Shown here: piece after piece, positions 44,252-52,705 of the stretch
Position numbering within the stretch: the first letter of the stretch is position 1
How the letters are laid out: each line of letters starts with the position of its first letter
Position numbers and translations under genes: made by a program
Assembly (NCBI RefSeq): GCF_900155565.1
Contig: NZ_FUHM01000001.1
Location: 62,001 to 126,000, forward strand
Length of the DNA stretch: 64,000 nucleotides
From: Anaerosalibacter sp. Marseille-P3206
Lineage (GTDB): Bacteria; Bacillota; Clostridia; Tissierellales; Sporanaerobacteraceae
Direction of reading: 5' to 3'
Notes under the pieces: model-generated
Database searches by the model: none
The model's input: the letters and a program-made list of their open reading frames with translations, nothing else
Told to the model about the DNA's origin: nothing

Positions 44252-47200
44252 ATGAGAAGAACAAAGACAATGGATGGAAATGAAGCTGCAGCATATATTT
44301 CCTATGCTTTTACAGAAGTAGCAGCAATTTATCCTATTACACCTTCTTCACCTATGGCTGAACTTGTTGATTTGTGGTCAAGTCAAGGAAAAGAAAATTT
44401 ATTTGGACAAAATGTAAGAGTAGTGGAGATGCAATCTGAAGCAGGAGCAGCAGGGGCACTTCATGGTTCTCTTCAAGGTGGTGCATTGAGTACAACATAT
44501 ACTGCTTCTCAAGGACTACTACTCATGATACCCAATATGTATAAGATGGCGGGAGAATTATTACCAGCTGTATTTCAAGTTAGTGCAAGAGCATTGGCTA
44601 CCCATGCTCTTTCCATATTTGGCGATCATCAGGATGTTATGGCAACAAGACAAACTGGCTTTGCATTAATTTGTTCTAATAGTGTTCAGGAAGTAATGGA
44701 TTTAGCAAGTGTTGCTCATTTAGGTGCAATAAGTGGAAGAGTACCATTTTTACATTTTTTTGATGGATTTAGAACAAGTCATGAAGTTCAAAAAATAGAA
44801 TTGATAGAATATGAAGAATTAGAAAAGTTATTGGATTATAAAGCAGTAGAAGAGTTTAGAAATAGATCCTTAAATCCAGAAAGACCAGTAGTAAAGGGAA
44901 CAGCACAAAATCCAGATATTTATTTTCAAGGAAGAGAAATTTCTAATCCATATTATGAAAGAATACCTGCTATAGTAGAAAAATATATGGATGAAATAAA
45001 TAAGATAACAGGGAGAGACTACAAGTTATTTAACTATTATGGACATCCAGAAGCTGAAGAAATTATTATAGCTATGGGTTCAGTTTGTGAAACTATTGAG
45101 GAAACAGTAGACTATTTAATAAATAAAGGTGAAAAAGTAGGTTTAATAAGTGTACATCTTTACAGGCCATTTTCCGTAGAACATTTAATCAAAGTATTAC
45201 CTAAGACTGTAAAAAAGATTGCTGTTTTAGATAGAACAAAAGAACCAGGATCAATTGGTGAACCACTTTACATAGATGTAAAAACTGCCTTCTATGAAGC
45301 TGAAAATAGACCTGTAGTTGTAGGCGGAAGATATGGTCTAGGTTCAAAAGACACTACTCCAGCTCAGATTATTGCTGTATATGAGAACTTAAAATCAGAT
45401 AATCCGAAAAATAGATTTACAATAGGAATAGATGATGATGTGACTCATTCATCATTGGAAGTAAGGGAAATGGTGGATACATCTAAAGAAGGAACTATTA
45501 GATGTAAATTTTGGGGACTTGGTTCTGATGGAACTGTAGGAGCCAATAAGATGGCGATAAAAATAATTGGAGATAATACTCAACTATATGCGCAAGGGTA
45601 TTTTTCTTATGATAGTAAAAAATCTGGAGGGACTACAGTATCTCATTTAAGATTTGGGAAAAATCCAATTAAATCAACTTATTTAGTATATGAATCAGAT
45701 TATGTTTCTTGTCACAATAAGACTTATATTTATAATTATGATTTATTAAAAGGTTTAAAAAAAGGAGGCACTTTTGTACTCAACTGTCCTTGGAGTATTA
45801 AGGAATTAGATGACAAATTGCCTAGTTACATTAAACGATATATAAAAGAGAATGATATTAATTTTTATATAATAGATGCAGAAGGTATAGCTCAAGAAAT
45901 TGGTTTAGGGACAAGAATCAATATGATAATGCAAGGTACCTTTTTTGAACTTTCAAAAGTCATACCAATAGAAGATGCAGAAAAATATCTTAAAGAATTT
46001 ATAGAAAAAACCTATGGGAAAAAAGGAAATAAAATAGTTGAAATGAATTATAAAGCTGTTGACAAGGGAATCAATAGCATTATAAAAGTAAATATACCGG
46101 ATTATTGGAGTAAAGACGATGAAGATTTGCAATTAGAAGTGAAATATGAACCGGATTTTGTTAAGAAAATTCAAAGACCTATGGCCAAAATGGAAGGAGA
46201 TAATTTACCTGTAAGTGCTTTTAAAGAACTTGAAGATGGAACTTTTCCATTAGGTACTAGTGCATACGAAAAGAGAGGAATAGCAGTACTTATTCCACAA
46301 TGGCAAACGGATAAATGTATTCAGTGTAATCAATGTAGTTTTATTTGTCCTCACGCAGTGATAAGACCATTTTTGTTAGATGAAAGTGAAAAGAGAGATG
46401 CACCAGAAAGTTTTGAAACGAAAAGTGCTGTTGGAAAAGGGTTAGAAGGATTAGAATATAGGATACAGGTGAGTCCACTTGATTGTACAGGTTGTGGAAA
46501 TTGTGCAGATATTTGTCCAGCACCAGGAAAAGCATTGGTAATGGTTAAGGCAGAAGAAGAAATTGAAAGACAAAAGGATAATTGGGAATATGCAGTTAAT
46601 AATGTAAGATATAAAGACAATTTAATGAGTAAGTATAATTTAAAAGGAAGTCAATTCGCTAAACCATTACTTGAGTTTCATGGTGCTTGTGCAGGATGTG
46701 GTGAAACAGCTTATTTAAAGCTTGCTACTCAATTGTTTGGAGATAGAATGATGATAGCTAATGCAACTGGTTGTTCTTCTATATGGGGTGCTAGTGCTCC
46801 ATCAATTCCTTATACAACTAATAGAGAAGGAAAAGGTCCTAGTTGGGCAAATTCATTATTTGAGGACAATGCAGAATTTGGATTGGGAATGTATACTGCA
46901 GTTAAACAGATTAGAGAAAAATTACGTGATTTAATGGAAAAAGCTATTGAAAAAAATGATAATGCTGAACTAAACTCTATTTTCCAATCATGGATTGAAA
47001 ATATGGAGGATGGTGAAAAATCAAAAGAAATATCGATTCAATTATTAGAGGAATTAGAAAAACCTCAGTACAAGGACAACAAAATTATTAATGAAATATT
47101 ATTGAAAAAAGATTTCTTGATAAAGAAATCCCAATGGATAGTTGGTGGTGATGGTTGGGCTTATGATATTGGATATGGTGGATTAGATCATGTATTGGCA

Positions 47201-47776
47201 TCTGGTGAAGATGTAAATATATTAGTGTTTGATACAGAGGTATATTCAAATACTGGAGGGCAGGCTTCAAAGGCTACACCAACAGCTGCTGCAGCCAAAT
47301 TTGCTGCAGCAGGCAAGAGAACTAAAAAGAAAGATTTAGGAAGAATGGCAATGACTTATGGATATGTATATATTGCTCAAGTATCTATGGGAGCAAATCT
47401 TAATCATACGCTGAAAGCTATGGTAGAAGCAGAGAATTACAAAGGTCCTTCACTAATAATCTGTTATGCTCCTTGTGTTAATCATGGTATTAAGTTGGGA
47501 ATGGGAAGAACAGTTAATGAAGAGAAAAAAGCTGTTGAATCTGGATATTGGCATCTGTATAGATATGACCCAAGGCTTAGTGAAGAAGGAAAGAATCCAT
47601 TCATATTAGATTCAAAGGAACCTAAAGAATCATTTAGAGAATTTATAATGGGAGAGGTAAGATATTCTCAAATTGAAAAGACATTTCCTCATCTTGCTGA
47701 TAAGCTCTATGAAAAAGCTGAGTTGGATGCAAAGGAGAGGTATGAAACATATAAAGAGTTATCTGATGAAAACTAA
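44252..47776 (+). CDS. nifJ: pyruvate:ferredoxin (flavodoxin) oxidoreductase
   Basis: An 1174-aa single-chain enzyme that converts pyruvate and CoA to acetyl-CoA, CO2 and reduced ferredoxin, or the reverse. Domains in order: the N-terminal pyruvate-binding part (YPITPSSPMAEL), the gamma domain, a 2[4Fe-4S] ferredoxin domain near 690-770 (CIQCNQCSFICP and CTGCGNCADICP), and the TPP domain with GACAGCGETAYLK, ANATGCSSIWG and GGDGWAYDIGYGG. The length is right. It is central to carbon and electron flow in strict anaerobes. The ATG follows TGGAGG. It is monocistronic, with a terminator. Confidence 0.97.
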   Translation: MRRTKTMDGNEAAAYISYAFTEVAAIYPITPSSPMAELVDLWSSQGKENLFGQNVRVVEMQSEAGAAGALHGSLQGGALSTTYTASQGLLLMIPNMYKMAGELLPAVFQVSARALATHALSIFGDHQDVMATRQTGFALICSNSVQEVMDLASVAHLGAISGRVPFLHFFDGFRTSHEVQKIELIEYEELEKLLDYKAVEEFRNRSLNPERPVVKGTAQNPDIYFQGREISNPYYERIPAIVEKYMDEINKITGRDYKLFNYYGHPEAEEIIIAMGSVCETIEETVDYLINKGEKVGLISVHLYRPFSVEHLIKVLPKTVKKIAVLDRTKEPGSIGEPLYIDVKTAFYEAENRPVVVGGRYGLGSKDTTPAQIIAVYENLKSDNPKNRFTIGIDDDVTHSSLEVREMVDTSKEGTIRCKFWGLGSDGTVGANKMAIKIIGDNTQLYAQGYFSYDSKKSGGTTVSHLRFGKNPIKSTYLVYESDYVSCHNKTYIYNYDLLKGLKKGGTFVLNCPWSIKELDDKLPSYIKRYIKENDINFYIIDAEGIAQEIGLGTRINMIMQGTFFELSKVIPIEDAEKYLKEFIEKTYGKKGNKIVEMNYKAVDKGINSIIKVNIPDYWSKDDEDLQLEVKYEPDFVKKIQRPMAKMEGDNLPVSAFKELEDGTFPLGTSAYEKRGIAVLIPQWQTDKCIQCNQCSFICPHAVIRPFLLDESEKRDAPESFETKSAVGKGLEGLEYRIQVSPLDCTGCGNCADICPAPGKALVMVKAEEEIERQKDNWEYAVNNVRYKDNLMSKYNLKGSQFAKPLLEFHGACAGCGETAYLKLATQLFGDRMMIANATGCSSIWGASAPSIPYTTNREGKGPSWANSLFEDNAEFGLGMYTAVKQIREKLRDLMEKAIEKNDNAELNSIFQSWIENMEDGEKSKEISIQLLEELEKPQYKDNKIINEILLKKDFLIKKSQWIVGGDGWAYDIGYGGLDHVLASGEDVNILVFDTEVYSNTGGQASKATPTAAAAKFAAAGKRTKKKDLGRMAMTYGYVYIAQVSMGANLNHTLKAMVEAENYKGPSLIICYAPCVNHGIKLGMGRTVNEEKKAVESGYWHLYRYDPRLSEEGKNPFILDSKEPKESFREFIMGEVRYSQIEKTFPHLADKLYEKAELDAKERYETYKELSDEN

Positions 47777-47778
47777 TG

Positions 47779-47817
47779 AAAACTAAGAGTAAGCAATTTG
47801 CTTACTCTTAGTTTTTT
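47779..47817 (+). terminator. terminator of nifJ
   Basis: AACTAAGAGTAAGCAA pairs with TTGCTTACTCTTAGTT, then a T run. The core GTAAGCAATTTGCTTAC recurs in the hairpins at 50275 and 51718. Confidence 0.88.
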
Positions 47818-47891
47818 AAATTAACAAATTACATTCATAGAGGTTTAGCAATATATTTTAAAGACTATTATAGCATGGGAAAGAAGTTTTA

Positions 47892-49802
47892 TTAATATGA
47901 ATTAGCGGTAAATATTTTGATCAATTCACTGCTAAATTGTTGAATGAAATCATGTGTATTGCTTGTTTTTAGGTATTCAGCTATATCCTTTGTATTTGAG
48001 TATTTTTGAGTACTTTTTAATTCTACCATTGAAATAATAATATACTCTTCATTTTCATTTTTAGTTACTATTGAATTGTAGTTTTCATTTACTCCATATG
48101 TGGTATCATCTATAGTGAATTTGTCTTGTATGTCACTGATGCAATTCCTATACAAATCTTTTTCTTGTTCAAGATTATCTTTTCTAATAATATGAAAATA
48201 AATTGGAGTATTTAAATAATCATCTAATATTATATAATTTACATTATTTATATTTGTATCAAATTCGTGTACTTCATTAATCTGCAACTTATTTAAATAA
48301 ATTCCAGGGTTATATACTAAAGTAAGTTTTGAATCTGGATAAGAATTCAAATTAAGTTCAAATTTTTGTGTAAATTCATCTAGTGTAGAAATTTGAGTAT
48401 TGTTAGATATTTGATACTTGGAACCGTCTATATCAATAATCTTTAATTGACCAAAATCAAGTGCTTTTTCTTCTTCATTCATTATTTTATCTATTTGCTT
48501 ATTTGAAATATTTGAGAAACTTACAATATTGAGATTTTCTTCATCTAGATATTTGATTAGAAACTCTCCTATTGCATCAGCAGTATTATACAAATATTCA
48601 AAATCTATTCTATCTATTGTATCATCAAGTACATGTATTTGACTAAAATCTTTATCTGTAATAGTTGAAATCAATAGACCGTTTTTGAAACATGCCTGTT
48701 CGGCATAATAATTTTCTTTAACGACTGCTTTCAAGCCATTTTCTATAAAAAAATCTGATAGGGATTGTGCCATATCGTTAAATAATTCATCGGATATTTC
48801 GTTTGGGAAAATAACAATTTCTTTGTCATCTGTCTTTTGTCCAATACAATCTAAATTGATATTATAAACATTGCTGTATTTGTCCTGCAAATGATTAGCA
48901 AAATTAGATATCCCAAAATCATATTTTTCATAGACTTCTTCACTATTGGAAATACAAAATATTATATCTACTGGAGGTTTTTCATCTGAATATTTGTGTG
49001 ACAATTTTTCAGCAATATGGAGCAAACTAGAAACTCCTGAAGCATTGTCCAAAGCACCACGCCAGATGTAATTTCCAGCACTGCCTACATGATCTATATG
49101 AGCATTAATAACAATAGCAGCGCTGTTGTTGTCTCCAGCTATCATACCTACACCATGATTTTGTTCTTTGTTTTCGACATTTCCATCTATAGAGATATGA
49201 ATTTCATTTCCTATATTTTTGCATAAATCCTCATACACTTGTTTGGAAACTAAAAAAATGTTGCGATCATCAATAGTTGGAAAGGGTATACAACCACGTT
49301 TTTCTTCATTCAAAATTATGAGTGTTTTAATATCCTTATTTCTAATTAATGTATTATCTTTAGTTAATATAGCACAGGTATTATCATTGCAATTGTCAGA
49401 TAGCTTTGATTTTACATCAATATTATAATTACTTGAAGAAACTACATTTTCAATGAAGTCATTTCCATATTCATAAGCTATTATATCTTTATCAGTAAAT
49501 ACCTTCATTGAAGAATTTTCTTCATTTATTTCGACACATGGTTTTTCAAATTTAAAATAGTAGCTTCCTTCATAAGGTTTTAATCCAATTTTCTTAAAGA
49601 AAGTTAAAGCATAGTCTAGTGCCAGTTCATTTCCAGGAGTTCCTTGGCGTCTGCCTTCACACTCATCTGATGTTAAATATATCATACTTTCCTTAGTTGT
49701 TTTATATTTATTATTGGTATTTGAGCAAGAAGTTAAGAGCAGAGTAAGTAATAATAATATGGTTAATGCCAGAATAGTGATATGCTTTTTATTTCTTATC
49801 AT
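47892..49802 (-). CDS. M28 family metallopeptidase lipoprotein
   Basis: A 636-aa exported lipoprotein. The signal ends in the lipobox LLTSC (Cys26). The M28 aminopeptidase core (about 40-420) has zinc ligands in NAHIDHVG, ALDNASGVS and NSEEVYE, with a further Asp in YNINLDCIG. A PA-like insert probably lies in between (about 100-210). The remaining 200 residues have no family I recognise. It would trim peptides at the outer face of the membrane. The ATG at 49802 follows GAGGAGG. It runs opposite to its neighbours, convergent with nifJ. Confidence 0.88.
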   Translation of the reverse strand: MIRNKKHITILALTILLLLTLLLTSCSNTNNKYKTTKESMIYLTSDECEGRRQGTPGNELALDYALTFFKKIGLKPYEGSYYFKFEKPCVEINEENSSMKVFTDKDIIAYEYGNDFIENVVSSSNYNIDVKSKLSDNCNDNTCAILTKDNTLIRNKDIKTLIILNEEKRGCIPFPTIDDRNIFLVSKQVYEDLCKNIGNEIHISIDGNVENKEQNHGVGMIAGDNNSAAIVINAHIDHVGSAGNYIWRGALDNASGVSSLLHIAEKLSHKYSDEKPPVDIIFCISNSEEVYEKYDFGISNFANHLQDKYSNVYNINLDCIGQKTDDKEIVIFPNEISDELFNDMAQSLSDFFIENGLKAVVKENYYAEQACFKNGLLISTITDKDFSQIHVLDDTIDRIDFEYLYNTADAIGEFLIKYLDEENLNIVSFSNISNKQIDKIMNEEEKALDFGQLKIIDIDGSKYQISNNTQISTLDEFTQKFELNLNSYPDSKLTLVYNPGIYLNKLQINEVHEFDTNINNVNYIILDDYLNTPIYFHIIRKDNLEQEKDLYRNCISDIQDKFTIDDTTYGVNENYNSIVTKNENEEYIIISMVELKSTQKYSNTKDIAEYLKTSNTHDFIQQFSSELIKIFTANSY

Positions 49803-49827
49803 ACATATCCTCCTCTTTTAGGAATAA

Positions 49828-49865
49828 AACAAGAACTAGGCACTATTTAGTGCCTAATCTTGTTT
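49828..49865 (-). terminator. terminator of the secreted Cys-rich protein gene
   Basis: AACAAGA with TAGGCAC pairs with GTGCCTAATCTTGTT around a short loop. It lies between two minus-strand genes. Confidence 0.75.
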
Positions 49866-49873
49866 GCAGTGTT

Positions 49874-50188
49874 TTAACTACATGACCACTTTGTTTGATT
49901 TGAGAGCTGAACGCTTGTACCATAACCACATTTTGGACAGGAATAAACTTTTTCAACGGAACGTTCGTATTCACGTTCCACACAACGTCCACCATGAACT
50001 TGGCAAACTCTTATATTTCCAGTCCAAAACCAACTTCCGTAATTGTAACTTACCCTCATAGATGCACCACATGCTTCGCAAACTGGTCCACATGGTTCAA
50101 CATCGTTAGTTTCTGCAAATACAGCTGTTGTTGATAAAACAAATGTTAGAACTAAGAATATTGAAAGGAATCTCTTGGATTTAAACAC
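49874..50188 (-). CDS. secreted Cys-rich (zinc-ribbon-like) small protein
   Basis: A 104-aa protein with a signal peptide (about 1-26, cleavage near AVFAE). The mature part has CGPVCEAC, CQVHGGRC and CPKCGYG, three Cys groups that could make a zinc ribbon or disulfides outside the cell. It ends at KWSCS. No family is recognised. I chose the GTG at 50188 after GAGGTGATATTA; an upstream extension would add an unrelated stretch. It is monocistronic and divergent from the riboswitch unit. Confidence 0.68.
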   Translation of the reverse strand: MFKSKRFLSIFLVLTFVLSTTAVFAETNDVEPCGPVCEACGASMRVSYNYGSWFWTGNIRVCQVHGGRCVEREYERSVEKVYSCPKCGYGTSVQLSNQTKWSCS

Positions 50189-50274
50189 TAATATCACCTC
50201 GCTTGTAAAAAAAACATAAATTACCATATACTACATATCGATTATAACAGAATGCTTGTACTATGTCAAACTGA

Positions 50275-50314
50275 AAAATAATAGTAAGCAATTTGCTTAC
50301 TATTATTTTTGGTT
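50275..50314. repeat. 40-bp hairpin repeat, left copy
   Basis: AAAATAATAGTAAGCAAT... with the perfect complement TTGCTTACTATTATTTT, ending GGTT. It matches 51718-51757 at 39 of 40 bases. This copy lies between divergent genes, so it does not end any visible gene here. Confidence 0.85.
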
Positions 50315-50322
50315 AATATTCC

Positions 50323-50351
50323 TTGACTTTAAATATATTTACCTATATATT
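50323..50351 (+). promoter_or_regulatory. promoter of the riboswitch unit
   Basis: TTGACT (50323-50328), a 17-bp spacer, then TATATT (50346-50351). Transcription would start near 50358, just before the riboswitch. Confidence 0.7.
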
Positions 50352-50382
50352 TAAAGTAGGTAAAATTAAATATATAGGTAAA
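50338..50382. promoter_or_regulatory. 17-bp perfect inverted repeat across the promoter -10
   Basis: TTTACCTATATATTTAA (50338-50354) and its exact complement (50366-50382) flank an 11-bp spacer. The left arm covers the -10 box. This is the arrangement of a repressor operator; no regulator gene is adjacent. Confidence 0.55.
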
Positions 50383-50575
50383 GGTACAGAGAAGTGATTC
50401 TTTGTTTAAAAGGGAAACAGGTGAAAGTCCTGTACGGTCCCGCCGCTGTAATAGTGAAGGATTTTGAATTAAGCGCCACTGAGACAATTGGGAAGGCTCT
50501 AAGATCCTAATGAACTAAAGTCAGAAGACCTGCCTTTATTTATACACCACAGAACTCTACGGTAGATAGGGGGTG
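50380..50575 (+). ncRNA. cobalamin (B12) riboswitch
   Basis: The conserved core is clear: a GGGAAACAGGTGAAAGTCC region, then CGGTCCCGCCGCTGTAAT (about 50435-50452), GCCACTGAGA with TTGGGAAGG, and AGTCAGAAGACCTGCC. The end may lie in the arm ACACC/GGGTGT. It would bind adenosylcobalamin and terminate transcription through the hairpin at 50641-50672. The genes under its control are the 51-aa ORF and the YitT-family gene. Confidence 0.95.
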
Positions 50576-50640
50576 TTTAGAGCGGATTATTTAAAATAGG
50601 GCATAGTAAGTTATCCTTGTAATCTGCCTATGCCTTTATG

Positions 50641-50672
50641 TCTCCTAAACTTGAGAGTTTAGGAGATTTTTT
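50641..50672 (+). terminator. expression-platform terminator of the riboswitch
   Basis: TCTCCTAAAC pairs with GTTTAGGAGA, then TTTTTT. It lies between riboswitch and first ORF, as expected for transcriptional control. Confidence 0.85.
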
Positions 50673-50708
50673 GTGCTGTTTTTAAATATTGAATAGGGGG
50701 TGATATTG

Positions 50709-50864
50709 ATGGAAAAAATGTTAAATAAGTTGTGTAAAAAAGAAATTATTAAGCAAAAATTAAAAGAAGCTAAAAATATAAGTAAGGAATTATCAATAAC
50801 AGAGAATGAAAAAAAGAGTATAGCAAAATATAGAGCTCAAATCTTAAATAATAAGGAGGAATGA
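50709..50864 (+). CDS. 51-aa charged protein under cobalamin riboswitch control
   Basis: A Lys/Glu-rich helical protein of 51 residues (MEKMLNKLCKKEIIKQKLKE...AQILNNKEE) with a single Cys at position 9. The ATG follows GGGGGTGATATTG. It stops 3 bp before the YitT-family start codon, so the two are translationally coupled. No family is recognised, and no membrane segment is present. The ribosome binding site, the codon pattern and the tight spacing argue that it is a real gene. Confidence 0.7.
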   Translation: MEKMLNKLCKKEIIKQKLKEAKNISKELSITENEKKSIAKYRAQILNNKEE

Positions 50865-50867
50865 TTT

Positions 50868-51719
50868 TTGAGAAGAAATGTGAAAGAATTCATATTGATA
50901 AATATAGGAATGTTGATGGTAGCCATAGGACTATACTTTTTTCTTATGCCAGCAAATTTGGCTACAGGTGGTGCTAATGGACTTGCTCTTGTATTAAATC
51001 ATGTAATTCCATTTCTATCTGTAGGGGTTTTAATGATTATTATTAATATTGTTTTATTTGTAATAGCTTTTCTAATTATTGGAACAAGTTTTGGTATTAA
51101 GACCATTTATGCTAGCTTAGGTACTTCGTTATTAGTGTTATTATTTGAAAAAGTGATACCAATTAATGAACCTTTAGTAGAGGATATTATATTACAACTT
51201 ACTTTTGGTATATTTATATCTGCTATTGGTATGGGAATAGTATTTAATCAGAATGCTTCTACTGGAGGTACAGATATCATAGCAAAAATATTAAATAAAT
51301 TTTGGGGTATAGAAATTGGAAGGGCAGTTCTATTTTCGGATTTTGCAATAACTTTAGGAGCTGCATTTGCATTTGGACCTGAACTTGGCATGTATTCATT
51401 ACTTGGGGTTATATTGAATGGTTTAGTAATAGATACAACTATTGAAGGGATAAATTTATCTAAACAAGTAAATATAGTTAGTGATCAAAATGACGATATT
51501 AAAGAGTATATTGTCACAAATTTAAAAAGAGGTGCAACTTTATATTATGCTGAAGGTGCCTATACAGGGGATAAAAAGAATGTCATTGTAGCTGTATTAG
51601 ATAGAAAGGATTTCATTAAATTAAAAAATTATATATGTTGTGTAGATAAAAATGCTTTTATTACTGTAAGCAATGTTTATGAAGTATTAGGTGATGGATT
51701 TAAGACAATAGAACATTAA
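50868..51719 (+). CDS. YitT family membrane protein
   Basis: A 283-aa protein with five or six hydrophobic segments (DUF161) and a C-terminal cytoplasmic DUF2179 domain (about 215-283, with ATLYYAEGAYTGD). The family is widespread in Firmicutes; its transport function is unproven. The start is a TTG after AAGGAGGA, inside the end of the 51-aa ORF. It is the only large gene behind the cobalamin riboswitch, so a link to corrinoid or cobalt handling is possible. A hairpin at 51718 ends the transcript. Confidence 0.9.
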   Translation: MRRNVKEFILINIGMLMVAIGLYFFLMPANLATGGANGLALVLNHVIPFLSVGVLMIIINIVLFVIAFLIIGTSFGIKTIYASLGTSLLVLLFEKVIPINEPLVEDIILQLTFGIFISAIGMGIVFNQNASTGGTDIIAKILNKFWGIEIGRAVLFSDFAITLGAAFAFGPELGMYSLLGVILNGLVIDTTIEGINLSKQVNIVSDQNDDIKEYIVTNLKRGATLYYAEGAYTGDKKNVIVAVLDRKDFIKLKNYICCVDKNAFITVSNVYEVLGDGFKTIEH

Positions 51720-51757
51720 AATAATAGTAAGCAATCTGCTTACTATTATTTTTGGTT
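51718..51757. repeat. 40-bp hairpin repeat, right copy, serving as terminator
   Basis: Same hairpin as 50275-50314, with one base different (C for T in the loop). It begins on the YitT stop codon and overlaps the last codons of the minus-strand DUF3787 gene. It can end transcription on both strands. Confidence 0.85.
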
Positions 51758-51928
51758 TTCGTCAACCCATTCTTTAGCCTTAACTACACCTTCAAGTGTT
51801 GGTATGGGAACTTTTGATTCAGGTTTTAAACCCTTAATATCAAAATAAGCTGCTGTTGTTTGTTTTTCTATTGGAATAGACATTTTTTTTTCTTTGATAT
51901 CATTTTTGTTTTTATTGTTTATATGCAT
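51746..51928 (-). CDS. DUF3787 family protein
   Basis: A 60-aa protein. The core KKMSIPIEKQTTAAYFDI and the C-terminus AKEWVDENQK match the DUF3787 family as I know it, including the typical WVDENQK ending. The function is unknown; the family is found in spore-forming Clostridia. The ATG at 51928 follows AAGAGGAGG; the frame continues upstream without support. It is convergent with the YitT-family gene and its stop lies in the repeated hairpin. Confidence 0.8.
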   Translation of the reverse strand: MHINNKNKNDIKEKKMSIPIEKQTTAAYFDIKGLKPESKVPIPTLEGVVKAKEWVDENQK

Positions 51929-52077
51929 TTTAATCCTCCTCTTATGTCTAGTATTTGATATTAATATAAAAAATAAACATATATTCACTAATACTTTAGT
52001 TTCAATAAATATATACATGTGATAAAATTAATATAAATTGATTTTAATTGTAAAATTATAAAGGGGATGATTTCAAA

Positions 52078-52674
52078 ATGATTGATAAAAACTTACAAGA
52101 AGAAATTGAATTTATAATAGAATTAGATAAAATGAAAAGTACCTTTAGACAAACTAGTCTTATTGATAAATCTAGAAGGGAAAACGATGCGGAACACTCT
52201 TGGCATATAGCTATAATGGCTATGGTTCTTTCTGAATATGCAGATGAGGATATAGATACTTCAAAAGTTATAAAAATGGTGTTAGTACATGATCTTGTCG
52301 AAATATATGCAGGAGATACATTTTGTTATGATGAAGTAGGCAATAGTGATAAGAGTGAAAGAGAACTAAAAGCAGCAGATAAAATTTTCGGAATGCTTCC
52401 AGTAGAAAAAGGAAATTGTTTGAGAAAACTTTGGGAAGAATTTGAAGAGATGAATACTAAAGAATCATTATTTGCCAATTCTATGGATAGGCTTGAACCT
52501 TTTTTAATAAATTATTATACTGAAGGTGGAACTTGGAAAGAACATGATATATCTAAAGAACAAGTATATAAAAGAAGTGAACCTATTAAATATACTTCAA
52601 ATAAACTTTGGGAATTTACAGTAGATCTAATAGAAGATGCTTTTAAAAAAGGGTATATACCTAAATTAAAATAA
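52078..52674 (+). CDS. HD domain phosphohydrolase, YfbR-like
   Basis: A 198-aa HD_3-type protein. The metal-binding residues show in AEHSWHIAIM and LVHDLVEIYAGD (His, His-Asp, Glu), with a later Asp in SMDRLEPF. Related proteins are 5'-deoxynucleotidases such as YfbR, or hydrolases of unknown substrate. The ATG at 52078 follows AAAGGGGATG. The TIGR01440 gene follows after 31 bp, so they are probably co-transcribed. Confidence 0.9.
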   Translation: MIDKNLQEEIEFIIELDKMKSTFRQTSLIDKSRRENDAEHSWHIAIMAMVLSEYADEDIDTSKVIKMVLVHDLVEIYAGDTFCYDEVGNSDKSERELKAADKIFGMLPVEKGNCLRKLWEEFEEMNTKESLFANSMDRLEPFLINYYTEGGTWKEHDISKEQVYKRSEPIKYTSNKLWEFTVDLIEDAFKKGYIPKLK

Positions 52675-52705
52675 ATCACAAAAATCATTATAGGAGGAAG
52701 ATAAT

